From the NCBI RefSeq assembly GCF_003667575.1, contig NZ_RCUY01000002.1:620001-684000 (forward strand): a stretch of DNA of 64,000 nucleotides, written 5' to 3'. Of this stretch, positions 34,689 to 42,578 are shown piece by piece. Numbering within the stretch: the stretch's first letter is position 1; each line of letters starts with the position of its first letter. Below the pieces are notes generated by a model. That model ran no database searches, was not told the DNA's origin, and saw only the letters and a list, made by a program, of their open reading frames with translations. The translations under genes and the position numbers were made by a program. This DNA comes from Mycetocola lacteus. Its GTDB lineage: Bacteria > Actinomycetota > Actinomycetes > Actinomycetales > Microbacteriaceae.

Positions 34689-35300
34689 GTGGGCCGTCCA
34701 GCAAATCCCAATCGTCGCCCAGAACTGCTCAGTCAGATTCTGGAGCATGTTGCGACGTCGTCGCTGTCCCGTGTCACCTTTCGGAGCCTCGCTGGCGCAC
34801 TGGGAGTAAGCACGTATGTCCTGGTGTATCACTTCGGTTCACGCCGGGATCTGATCGACGCCATCCTCGATGAGAGCGTGCGCATGCGCCGCGAAGCGCT
34901 CGAGGGCGTGGATGTGGAATCCCTGAGCCGCGAGGAGATGCTGGCCTGGATGCGAGAGGCGTTTATCACCTCCCTCGAGCCGCGCCACCTGCCCGGGATC
35001 CGCCTGCAGTTCGAGGCCGGATCGCTCGAGAGCATCGATCCGGACATCGGCACCCGCATCACCGATTCCTATGCGGTGTGGAATGAGCTCTTCGCCGGCT
35101 GGCTGCGTCGCCAGGACGTGCCCGAGACCGAGGTCGCCCGCCTCGCCCTGCACATCACCAACTGCCTCTTTGGCACGCAGTTTGGCTACCTGATTAGCGG
35201 CGACCGGGCGGCAACCATCGACGTCTTCGACATCGCCCTGGCCACCACCGTCGGACAGATCGACGCCGCCCGCGCGGGCATCCCGGCCGTCACCAAGTAG
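34689..35300 (+). CDS. TetR family regulator
   Basis: This 203-residue protein has a helix-turn-helix region FRSLAGALGVSTYVLVYHFGS, and shares about half of its first 60 residues with the divergent paralogue while the ligand domains differ. It starts with GTG at 34689, preceded by GGAAGGGGA. It is followed by a short terminator. The two regulators probably arose by duplication and could cross-regulate each other from the shared intergenic region. Confidence 0.85.
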   Translation: MGRPANPNRRPELLSQILEHVATSSLSRVTFRSLAGALGVSTYVLVYHFGSRRDLIDAILDESVRMRREALEGVDVESLSREEMLAWMREAFITSLEPRHLPGIRLQFEAGSLESIDPDIGTRITDSYAVWNELFAGWLRRQDVPETEVARLALHITNCLFGTQFGYLISGDRAATIDVFDIALATTVGQIDAARAGIPAVTK

Positions 35301-35304
35301 CCTC

Positions 35305-35327
35305 GGCGGGCCGAAAAACGGCCCGCC
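35305..35327 (+). terminator. Terminator of the plus-strand TetR gene
   Basis: GGCGGGCCG (35305-35313) pairs with CGGCCCGCC (35319-35327) around an AAAAA loop, five bases after the stop codon. Confidence 0.8.
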
Positions 35328-35464
35328 ACACCCGGGAAAACGCCGTGAGTTTGTCCCTCATCCGGGGGGCGAATTCGGGATGCTAACCCGATTTTGCGGA
35401 TGTCGATGCGACACCCCGCTCCGGAGCGTGTTTCCTCTGAGACAACTCCGACTCGATCCCCACC

Positions 35465-35514
35465 CAACAGCAGAGGGGCACCCGGCCATGTGGCCGGGTG
35501 CCCCTCTGCTGTTG
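35465..35514 (-). terminator. Strong terminator of the zur/znu operon
   Basis: A perfect 23-bp stem is formed by 35465-35487 and 35492-35514 with an ATGT loop, six bases after the zur stop codon. Confidence 0.93.
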
Positions 35515-35519
35515 TGCGA

Positions 35520-35924
35520 CTAGGCGCGGGCGGCCGCCGCGGTGCAGTCGGCGCACAGCCCGAAGATGTCGACCACGTGGCGGGCCTCGGTAAAGCCGTG
35601 CTCGGCGGCAACCCGGGAGGCCCAGGCCTCGACCTCGGTCGCCTCGATCTCGGCGGTGGTGCCGCACTGGCGGCAGATCAGGTGGTGGTGGTGATCCATC
35701 GTCGCACAGGAGCGGTAGATGGCCTCGCCCTCGGGGGACTGCAGCGAGTCGGCCTCACCCTCGGTGGAGAGATCGGCCAGGGCACGGTAGACGGTGGCCA
35801 GGCCGATGGGGGAGCCGGTGCGGTGCAGCTCGGTGTGCAGCGCCTGCGCGCTGATGAAGCCCTCGGAGCGCTCGAGCGCCTCACGAACGGCCTCACGCTG
35901 CCAGGTATTACGCCGAACGGCCAT
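35520..35924 (-). CDS. zur: Fur family regulator, probably zinc-responsive Zur
   Basis: This 134-residue Fur-type repressor has a winged-helix N-terminus (FISAQALHTELHRTGSPIGLATVYRAL), the metal motif TMDHHHHLICRQCG and a second cysteine pair near the end (FGLCADC), giving a structural zinc site. The ATG at 35924 is chosen at the AGGAG-type site; the open frame further upstream is not supported. It lies 50 bases downstream of the znuB gene on the same strand. Its position in a zinc ABC transporter locus makes Zur more likely than Fur. Confidence 0.87.
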   Translation of the reverse strand: MAVRRNTWQREAVREALERSEGFISAQALHTELHRTGSPIGLATVYRALADLSTEGEADSLQSPEGEAIYRSCATMDHHHHLICRQCGTTAEIEATEVEAWASRVAAEHGFTEARHVVDIFGLCADCTAAAARA

Positions 35925-35974
35925 GCTGCACCCCTCCTCTTTCCGCCCGAATGGGCGCTCTCTGGGCGACCGTG

Positions 35975-36904
35975 TTAGGCCGCCACGGCGACGGTCTCGC
36001 CGGATGAGCGAAACGACCGCGTCTTGGTGCGGCGCGCCTCGATCAGACGGCACACCAGGTAGATCGCAAACGAGATCGTGGTGATGTACGGGCTGATGGG
36101 AAGCGAACCACCCAGTGCCAGCAGGATACCCCCTACAGCCGAGACAAAGCCAAACAGCATGCTCAAAATGGGTACCAGGATGGGTGATGCGGACACCCGC
36201 ATGGCCGCCGCGGCCGGGGTTACCAGCAGCGCCAGCACCAGCAGCGCGCCGATAATCTGCACCGAGACCGCGACCATCAGGCCCAGCAGCAGCATGAAGG
36301 TCAGCGAGACGGCCCGGGTGGGGACGCCGCGGGCCGAGGCCACGTCGGCATCCAGCGAGTCAAAGCTCAGCGGACGCCACATGATGCCCAGGCCCAGCAG
36401 GACCACAATGCTGATCACGATCAGCCAGATCAGCTGCGGATCATCTACCGAGACGATCTGCCCGGTCAGCAGGCCAAACTTATTCGCTGTGCGCCCCTGG
36501 TAGAGGGCGAGGAAGAGGATCCCGAGGCCCAGACCAAACGGCATCAGCACGCCGATAATCGAGTTGCGATCCCGAGCCTTGGATCCCAGCACGCCGATGA
36601 TCACGGCTGCAATCAGCGAACCCACCAGCGATCCGGCGACCACGTTTACGCCGAGCAGTAGCGCGGCGGCGGCCCCGGCAAAGGAGAGCTCACTGATGCC
36701 GTGCACGGCAAAGGCCATATCACGCTGCATCACAAAGACACCGATCAGACCGCCGACGATGCCGAGCACCGCACCGGCGATCACCGAGTTCTGCACCAGC
36801 TGGAGGAGTTCGCCGTAGTTGGCAAAGCTGAACATCCGCGACCAGAGGTCATCCCCGCCGCCGGCAGCGGCGGTCAGGATCAGGGGAGCGAGCGCGGTGG
36901 TCAT
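35975..36904 (-). CDS. znuB: Zinc/manganese ABC transporter permease
   Basis: This 309-residue membrane protein has eight to nine hydrophobic segments and the ABC-3 family traits AFAVHGISELSFAGAAAALLLGVN and a C-terminal PISPYITTISFAIYLVCRL. It starts at the last base of the ATPase gene stop, so the two are coupled. It forms the channel of the ZnuABC importer encoded by this locus. Confidence 0.92.
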   Translation of the reverse strand: MTTALAPLILTAAAGGGDDLWSRMFSFANYGELLQLVQNSVIAGAVLGIVGGLIGVFVMQRDMAFAVHGISELSFAGAAAALLLGVNVVAGSLVGSLIAAVIIGVLGSKARDRNSIIGVLMPFGLGLGILFLALYQGRTANKFGLLTGQIVSVDDPQLIWLIVISIVVLLGLGIMWRPLSFDSLDADVASARGVPTRAVSLTFMLLLGLMVAVSVQIIGALLVLALLVTPAAAAMRVSASPILVPILSMLFGFVSAVGGILLALGGSLPISPYITTISFAIYLVCRLIEARRTKTRSFRSSGETVAVAA

Positions 36905-37761
36905 CAGGATGCCTCGGGAGTTTCGTTGTGGGGGTGGTGATCGTGGGTGTCCGGTAGGCCCATCACCACGATGCGGCCGTGCGAGCGGAACACCTCCACC
37001 GGGGTCTGGTACAGGTCGCTCAGCACGTCGCTGCGCAGAACCTCGTCCGGGGTGCCCTCGCGGAAGCGTCCCCCGGCGAGGTAAAGAATGCGGTCCACCA
37101 TACCCAGGACCGGGTTCACGTCGTGGGTCACAAACACGACCGGCGTGCCGTGGCTGCGCCGGCGGCGGTCGATCAGCTCGGACACCTCACGCTGATGGTT
37201 GAGGTCAAGGCTCAGCAGCGGCTCATCACACAGCAGCAGGTCGGGATCGCCGGCCAGGGCCTGGCCGACCCGCAGTCGCTGCTGCTCACCACCGGACAGG
37301 GTGCCCACCGGGGCGTTCGCGAAGTGGGTCGCACCCACGGATTCCAGCAGCTCATCCACGCGCTCACGCTCACCGCGGCGGGGGAGGGGCAGTCCAAAAC
37401 GGTGCCCGTTCACGCCCAGGGCCACCAGGTCGCGCGCCCGCATTGGGGTCCCGGCGGGAATCATCTTCTGCTGCGGGATGTAGCCGATGCGACGATCGCC
37501 GCGGCGCACGGGCTCACCGCCGAAGTTGATCTCGCCTGCGGTCAGCTCCTGCTGACCGAGGATCGTGCGCAGCAGGCTGGACTTACCGGATCCGTTGGGA
37601 CCCAGAACCGCAAGAAACTCCCCCCGGCACACGTCCAGGGAGAGGTCGTCCCACAGGGTGCGCCCGCCGAAGCCGAGGCGCGCACCCCGCAGACTGAGCA
37701 CCGGGGCACCCGGGTGGCCGTGTTCATGCTCCGCCGCGAGTGCGCCCGGTGCGGCCGTCAC
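36904..37761 (-). CDS. znuC: Zinc ABC transporter ATP-binding protein
   Basis: This 285-residue ATPase has Walker A GPNGSGKSSLL, signature LSGGEQQRL, Walker B LLLCDEPLLSLD and the H-loop VFVTHDVN. The C-terminal tail is histidine-rich (GLPDTHDHHPHNE), which could sense or buffer zinc. It overlaps znuA by four bases and meets znuB at its stop codon. Confidence 0.92.
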   Translation of the reverse strand: MTAAPGALAAEHEHGHPGAPVLSLRGARLGFGGRTLWDDLSLDVCRGEFLAVLGPNGSGKSSLLRTILGQQELTAGEINFGGEPVRRGDRRIGYIPQQKMIPAGTPMRARDLVALGVNGHRFGLPLPRRGERERVDELLESVGATHFANAPVGTLSGGEQQRLRVGQALAGDPDLLLCDEPLLSLDLNHQREVSELIDRRRRSHGTPVVFVTHDVNPVLGMVDRILYLAGGRFREGTPDEVLRSDVLSDLYQTPVEVFRSHGRIVVMGLPDTHDHHPHNETPEAS

Positions 37762-38768
37762 TTACCGACGACCTTTGCGAGGTTGTTGATGTTGTCCTGC
37801 ATCCAGCTCACGTAATCCTTCTTGTCCGGCAGGGTCTCGGTGAAGTCGACGACCTTGACGCCCGCTGCCTCGGCGGCCTTACGGACCTGCTCGGTCTCGG
37901 GGCCACTGGTCTGATCATTGTAGGCGAGGAGGAGGACATCGCCCGCACCGACGGCCTTGAGGGTGGCCTGCATGACCGCAGGGGAGACGTCGGTCCCCTC
38001 CTCGACGGCCTCGCTGTACTCGGACGGGGTCACGTTGTTCAGGCCCACGGAATCCAGCAGGTACATCGGTACCGGCTCGGTGATCGCCGCGTTCTTGCCC
38101 TCGAGCTCGGGCTTCAGGGCCTCGGCGCTCTTGGTCAGCTCATCGAGCTGGCCCACGAACTTCTCGTAGTTCTTGTGGAAGGCTTCGGCCTCGGCCGGAC
38201 GGGCGTCACCCAGCACGTGGGCGAGGTCGTGCGCGACGTTCTTCACACCCTCGAAGCTGTACCAGACGTGCTCGTTGAAGCCCTCGACGTGGTTGTGTAC
38301 GTCGTGATCCTTGCCGGCTTCCTTGGAGGAGTCGTCCACCTTGGCGGTATCCGCATCGTGGTCGTGGTTGTGTGCCTCGTGGCCGGGCAGCAGACCCGAG
38401 GCCTCTGCGGCGTCGACCACCTTGGGGGCGGTGCCCTTATTGGCGTCGAGGATGGTGTTCATGAAGTCGTCGTATCCGCCACCGTTTTTGATGACCACGT
38501 CGGCCTTGGAGACCGCCAGGGTGTCCTGTGCGGTGGCCTCGTAGCTGTGCGGATCCTGCGCGACCGAGCTGATCAGGCTGGTAACGGTGCCGTGGTCACC
38601 GACAATCTCCGAGGCGATCGAACCGTAGACACTCGTGCTGGCCACGATCGAGAGCGGGGCGGTGGAATCACTGCTGGAGTCTGCGCTTCCCGGGGAGGTG
38701 GAGCAGCCGCTCAACACCAGGGCGAGGGCGGGCAGCGCGATCAGGGGCGCGAGGAGTCGTTTCTTCAT
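37758..38768 (-). CDS. znuA: Zinc ABC transporter substrate-binding lipoprotein
   Basis: This 336-residue protein has a lipoprotein signal MKKRLLAPLIALPALALVLSGCS (lipobox LSGC) and the cluster A-I fold of zinc/manganese binding proteins. A His/Asp-rich loop (HNHDHDADTAK ... HDVHNH) at about residues 125-155 is typical of zinc-specific ZnuA. The ATG at 38768 follows the Zur-type palindrome by one base and has no ribosome binding site, so the mRNA is probably leaderless. It is the first gene of znuA-znuC-znuB-zur. Confidence 0.9.
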   Translation of the reverse strand: MKKRLLAPLIALPALALVLSGCSTSPGSADSSSDSTAPLSIVASTSVYGSIASEIVGDHGTVTSLISSVAQDPHSYEATAQDTLAVSKADVVIKNGGGYDDFMNTILDANKGTAPKVVDAAEASGLLPGHEAHNHDHDADTAKVDDSSKEAGKDHDVHNHVEGFNEHVWYSFEGVKNVAHDLAHVLGDARPAEAEAFHKNYEKFVGQLDELTKSAEALKPELEGKNAAITEPVPMYLLDSVGLNNVTPSEYSEAVEEGTDVSPAVMQATLKAVGAGDVLLLAYNDQTSGPETEQVRKAAEAAGVKVVDFTETLPDKKDYVSWMQDNINNLAKVVGK

Positions 38769-38769
38769 A

Positions 38770-38803
38770 TGAGAAACATTATCAGTAATGATAACCATTC
38801 TCA
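38770..38803. promoter_or_regulatory. 34-base near-palindromic Zur-type box overlapping the znuA promoter
   Basis: The inner core TTATCA-GTAA-TGATAA (38779-38794) is symmetrical, and TGAGAA (38770-38775) and TTCTCA (38798-38803) form outer arms about the same centre. On the minus strand TTGAGA and GATAAT within it can serve as -35 and -10 elements. This fits zinc-dependent repression by the Zur encoded at the end of the operon. Confidence 0.85.
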
Positions 38804-38837
38804 ACACGGGCGAATTCGGTCAGGCCCCTCTCGGTTA

Positions 38838-38881
38838 ACGCGTGCGCCCGCCCCCGGAATTCCGGAGGCGGGCGCACGCGT
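38838..38881 (-). terminator. Terminator of the betaine transporter operon
   Basis: A 15-bp perfect stem ACGCGTGCGCCCGCC (38838-38852) pairs with its complement ending at 38881. It lies seven bases after the proX stop codon. Confidence 0.9.
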
Positions 38882-38888
38882 GAGGAAA

Positions 38889-39800
38889 CTAGGACTTCAG
38901 CGAGTCCACGTACTCCTTGTTGTCGGCCATCCACTTGCGGACCAGATCCTGCGGCTTGCCGTCGCCGCTGTTAAACAGCGCGTTCTCCAGCGAGGCCAGG
39001 GTCTCATCGTCCATGGTGAAGTTCTTGATCCGCTTGGCAACCTCCGGGAACTTCTTCTCGAAGCTCGTGCTGCCCACCGAGTGCACACTCTCGGCGGTGC
39101 CGAGGGAGTTCTTCGGGTCCTCCAGGTCGCGGATCGGGAAGGCGTCGTAGGCCCAGTGCGGCTGCCACAGGGTCACCGCAATGTCCTCACCCTTGGCGGT
39201 GGCGGCCTTGAGCTCACCCAGCATCGCCGGGGTCGAGGAGGTCACCAGCTTGAGCTTGTCGCCGATCTTATAGTCGGGGAACACGTTGTTCTGCACCTGC
39301 TTGGTCAGACCGGCACCGGCCTCGATTCCGACGATCCGGTTACCAAACTTATCGGCGTTCTCGACCAGCTCATCGATGGTCTTGATCGGGGCATCCTCGT
39401 TCACCGCGATGGTGAGCTTGGCGTTGTCGTACCAGGAACCGAGGTCCACCAGCTTGTCGCCGAAGCGCTCAAACTGGTCCTTGTGGGTGGTCGGCAGCCA
39501 GCTGTCCAGCAGCAGGTCGTAGTCACCCTCGGAGATTCCGGTGTACACCGGGACCACGTCGGCATAGGTCAGCTTGACGTCGTAGCCCTCATCATCCAGC
39601 ACGGCCTTCCACAGCTCGCTCGCGGCGATGCCCTCATCCCAGCCGTTGAAGACCGCGATGTTCAGCGCCTTCTCGTCGCCGTTTTTCAGGGTTTCGCCGG
39701 CACCGGCGGCGGAGCAACCGGTCAGGGCCAGGGCGCCGGCGGCGATGATGCCTCCGACGGTGAGCAGGCGGCGGGTCTTGGTGTTTCGAATCTTGGTCAT
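38889..39800 (-). CDS. proX: Glycine betaine/proline ABC transporter substrate-binding lipoprotein
   Basis: This 303-residue protein has a lipoprotein signal ending ALALTGCS. The OpuAC-type domain shows NGWDEGIAASELWKAVL, DLLLDSWLPTTH and VTLWQPHWAYDAF, whose tryptophans form the aromatic cage for quaternary ammonium groups. AAGGGAA precedes the ATG. It is the last gene of proV-proW-proX, which imports compatible solutes. Confidence 0.92.
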   Translation of the reverse strand: MTKIRNTKTRRLLTVGGIIAAGALALTGCSAAGAGETLKNGDEKALNIAVFNGWDEGIAASELWKAVLDDEGYDVKLTYADVVPVYTGISEGDYDLLLDSWLPTTHKDQFERFGDKLVDLGSWYDNAKLTIAVNEDAPIKTIDELVENADKFGNRIVGIEAGAGLTKQVQNNVFPDYKIGDKLKLVTSSTPAMLGELKAATAKGEDIAVTLWQPHWAYDAFPIRDLEDPKNSLGTAESVHSVGSTSFEKKFPEVAKRIKNFTMDDETLASLENALFNSGDGKPQDLVRKWMADNKEYVDSLKS

Positions 39801-39867
39801 AATAAATTCCCTTCGGTGGCGACAACGCGGTCACCACTGATCAATCGAAAATGTGTGTATTGCCTGG

Positions 39868-40794
39868 TTATGCGGCGACGGGTGCCGGTGTTTCCTGAGC
39901 GGCGGCGGCACGCTTGCGCGGGAAGCGGCGCTGACGGGGCTTGGCCAGGGCGGCGGTCATCCGGTCGAGGTAGACGGCGAGGATGACCACACCGATACCC
40001 GCCTCGACGCCCAGTCCGGTGTTGAGCTGGGTCAGACCCGCAACCACGTCGGTCCCCAGGCCCTCGGCGCCCACCATGCCGGCGATGACGACCATCGAGA
40101 GCGAGAGCATGATGACCTGGTTCACACCGGCCATGATCGTGGGCATCGCCAGCGGCAGCTGAATCTGACGCAGGATGCGGCCGGGGGAGGCACCGAAGGC
40201 CTGTCCGGCCTCGACCACCTCGCGGTCCACGCCGCGGATACCCAGCTCGGTGAAGCGCACGCCGGGGGCCAGCGCAAAGATGATCGTGGCGACGATACCC
40301 GGCACCACACCCACCCGGAACAGCACCAGCGCGGGGATCAGGTAGACAAACGCGGGCATGGTCTGCAGGAAGTCCAGGATTGGCCGCACGATGGCCGAGG
40401 CGGTATCCGATCGCGCGGTCAGAATACCCAGCGGCACCGCGATAATCAGTGCGATCACACTGGCCACGATGACCAGCGCGAGCGTGTGCATCGCGTTCTC
40501 CCACTGCGAGACACCCACCACGAGCAGTAGTCCGGCGAGCATGCCCAGCGCAAACTTCCAGCCACGTACCCAGAGTCCCGCGAGAACCAGCACCAGGATG
40601 ATGATCCAGAACGGAGGCCCGGCGAACACGGTGTCCACCGCGTCGTACATGCCCTTAAAAATGGCGCGGATAACGTCGAAGAAGCCCGAGAGGTTTGTGG
40701 TCACAAACTTCTCAATCGCCTCGACCCACTCGCCCAGCGGCACCCGGCCGGTCTCGAGGAAGCGGTCCCAGCCGCCTGCCATCGGCGCGATCAT
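39868..40794 (-). CDS. proW: Glycine betaine/proline ABC transporter permease
   Basis: This 308-residue permease has a long N-terminal extension with an amphipathic stretch, then five to six membrane helices. The EAA loop is visible as VDREVVEAGQAFGASPGRILRQIQLP. The start overlaps the proV stop by four bases. It forms the membrane channel of the osmoprotectant importer. Confidence 0.92.
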   Translation of the reverse strand: MIAPMAGGWDRFLETGRVPLGEWVEAIEKFVTTNLSGFFDVIRAIFKGMYDAVDTVFAGPPFWIIILVLVLAGLWVRGWKFALGMLAGLLLVVGVSQWENAMHTLALVIVASVIALIIAVPLGILTARSDTASAIVRPILDFLQTMPAFVYLIPALVLFRVGVVPGIVATIIFALAPGVRFTELGIRGVDREVVEAGQAFGASPGRILRQIQLPLAMPTIMAGVNQVIMLSLSMVVIAGMVGAEGLGTDVVAGLTQLNTGLGVEAGIGVVILAVYLDRMTAALAKPRQRRFPRKRAAAAQETPAPVAA

Positions 40795-42101
40795 GCGTGA
40801 CCTCCCGTGCTCGTGGTTGCCGATTCGGGCGCGTCACCGGCCGCACGCAGCGTGGCGGTGATCACGTCCACCGGCACGGTGGCCGGGGCGATGATGGCGT
40901 TTTCGGCGGTGATGACGGGCTGCACGTTGGCCAGCGCCGCCAGCAGGGTCACCCGCGGAACGGTGCCCACCAGGCGGTTCTGATCATCGACAACGGCGAC
41001 CGGCAGCGGGCTCTCGGCGGCGGGCTCAAACAGGTCCACCAGCAGGGATTCGCGGGTCACGGTGGCCGCGGCCTCGCGGAGCGCGGGGGAGAGGTCTCGT
41101 GCACCGGAGCGCACAAGATCAAGCACCTCACGGTCGCGCACCACCCCGAGCAGGGTCCGGCCGGGGCCGAGCACAAACACGGTGGAGGTCTGGCGATCCC
41201 GCATCACCCGGAGGGCGGCGCGGGGACCGGCGGAGAGCTGGACCACCGCATGCGGGGCCTCCATCACGCCCTCGGCGGTCAGCACCCGGGCGCGGTCCAC
41301 GTCGTGCACAAACTGCGCGACGTAGTCGTTGGCGGGATCGGTGAGGATCTCATCCGGGGTGCCCACCTGAACGATGCGGCCATCGCGCATCACGGCGATC
41401 CGGTCGCCGAGGAACATGGCCTCGTTGAGGTCGTGGGTGATGAAGATGATGGTTTTGCCGAGGTCGCGCTGGAGGTCGACCAGCTGCTCCTGCATCTCGC
41501 GGCGGATCAGCGGATCCAGGGCCGAGAAGGCCTCATCCATCAGCAGCACGTCGGTGTCCGAGGCCAGCGCGCGGGCCAGGCCCACCCGCTGCTGCATACC
41601 GCCGGAAAGCTGGCCGGGCATCTTCTGCTCCCAGCCCTCCAGGCCCACCCGGGCCAGGATATCCATGGCACGGGCCCGACGCTCGGCGGCGGGTACCCCC
41701 TGGATTTCCAGCGCGTAGGCGGCGTTATCCAGCACCGTGCGGTGCGGCAGCAGCGCGAAGTGCTGGAACACCATCGAAATGGATTCGCGGCGAATCTCGC
41801 GCAGCTTGCTCGCCGGGATTCCAGCGATTTCCTTGCCCATGACCCGTACGGAACCCGCGGTGGGCTCCCACAGACCGTTCAGCATGCGGATCAGGGTCGA
41901 TTTTCCCGAACCACTCAGGCCCATGACCACAAAGATCTCGCCGGGCTTCACATCGAAGGACGCGTCGATGACCGCCGCGGTACCGAGTCCCGCGATCTCC
42001 TCGCGGGATGCGCCGGCACGCAGTTTATTCAGGGCTTCTCGCGGCTTTTTTCCGAAAATTTTGTAGAGGCCCGAAGCCTCTACCGCAAAGTTATGTGACA
42101 C
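40791..42101 (-). CDS. proV: Glycine betaine/proline ABC transporter ATP-binding protein
   Basis: This 436-residue ATPase has Walker A GLSGSGKSTLIRML, signature LSGGMQQRVGLARAL, Walker B VLLMDEAFSALDP, and a C-terminal pair of CBS-like domains (from about residue 280), which in ProV/OpuA proteins sense ionic strength or c-di-AMP. The GTG at 42101 is chosen because it starts SHNFAVEASGLYKIFG at the family's usual N-terminus. The leader upstream is unusually long and rich in inverted repeats. Confidence 0.92.
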   Translation of the reverse strand: MSHNFAVEASGLYKIFGKKPREALNKLRAGASREEIAGLGTAAVIDASFDVKPGEIFVVMGLSGSGKSTLIRMLNGLWEPTAGSVRVMGKEIAGIPASKLREIRRESISMVFQHFALLPHRTVLDNAAYALEIQGVPAAERRARAMDILARVGLEGWEQKMPGQLSGGMQQRVGLARALASDTDVLLMDEAFSALDPLIRREMQEQLVDLQRDLGKTIIFITHDLNEAMFLGDRIAVMRDGRIVQVGTPDEILTDPANDYVAQFVHDVDRARVLTAEGVMEAPHAVVQLSAGPRAALRVMRDRQTSTVFVLGPGRTLLGVVRDREVLDLVRSGARDLSPALREAAATVTRESLLVDLFEPAAESPLPVAVVDDQNRLVGTVPRVTLLAALANVQPVITAENAIIAPATVPVDVITATLRAAGDAPESATTSTGGHA

Positions 42102-42418
42102 AGATTTTTTCCGGTCATCCGGGCGACGTTTCCGCCAGCGGCCGGGTGACACTCGCTCTTACGTCCGGGTCTTCCGCGCCCGGCATACCCCCGTACTCAA
42201 GCCTTCCCGAACATCGGTGGTAATCGGGTGGCGAAGGGTGGCATGCCCGGGGCGATCATGGGATCGCCGCCGGCGTGACTGACCATACGCCCGGGTGTCA
42301 TTTCCACTGAAAATGACGTCCGGCCGCGGGCTCGTTGCGGACCTTTGTCCATCAACCACGCTAACAAGGTTCGGGGGCGAGTTGCCAATCGAGAACCTTG
42401 AGACCGCACCCAGAGCGC
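42102..42418 (-). other. Long structured leader/promoter region of proV
   Basis: No gene is supported here. The stretch contains GTCATTT/AAATGAC (42297-42303 with 42311-42317), a near-perfect 21-base palindrome, and CAAGGTTC/GAACCTTG (42365-42372 with 42393-42400) around a 20-base loop. The palindrome could be an operator; the other repeat could be part of a structured 5' leader. I did not recognise a known riboswitch core. Confidence 0.45.
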
Positions 42419-42445
42419 AAAAATACCGCGACTCAAGTCGCGGTA
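42419..42445 (-). terminator. Intrinsic terminator with U-tract, minus strand
   Basis: TACCGCGACT (42424-42433) pairs with AGTCGCGGTA (42436-42445), and on the minus strand it is followed by UAUUUUUG. It probably ends read-through from the 2-oxoacid dehydrogenase operon upstream of proV. Confidence 0.7.
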
Positions 42446-42521
42446 AAAGGCTGGTCAAGCTCTAATTATCGAGGCGTTACCGGAACGTTACATCACGTAC
42501 ATGCAAACCCGGACAAACGCA

Positions 42522-42564
42522 CTCACCCCCGGGCATGTTGTCTCTGAGACAACCCGGGGGTGAG
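42522..42564 (-). terminator. Large hairpin after the E2 gene
   Basis: CTCACCCCCGGG (42522-42533) pairs with CCCGGGGGTGAG (42553-42564) and encloses GTTGTCTC/GAGACAAC, forming an extended stem 15 bases after the E2 stop codon. Confidence 0.85.
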
Positions 42565-42578
42565 CGGGGCAAAAAACG

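Noticed and set aside
42419..42445. Hairpin with U-tract considered as an attenuator of proV
   Set aside because: It is better placed as a back-up terminator of the converging transcript from the E2 operon on the same strand; kept as terminator only.
35435..42553. The 12-mer CTCTGAGACAAC occurs at 35435-35446 and 42542-42553
   Set aside because: One copy is part of a terminator stem and the other lies in non-coding DNA; no longer similarity or element border supports a mobile repeat.
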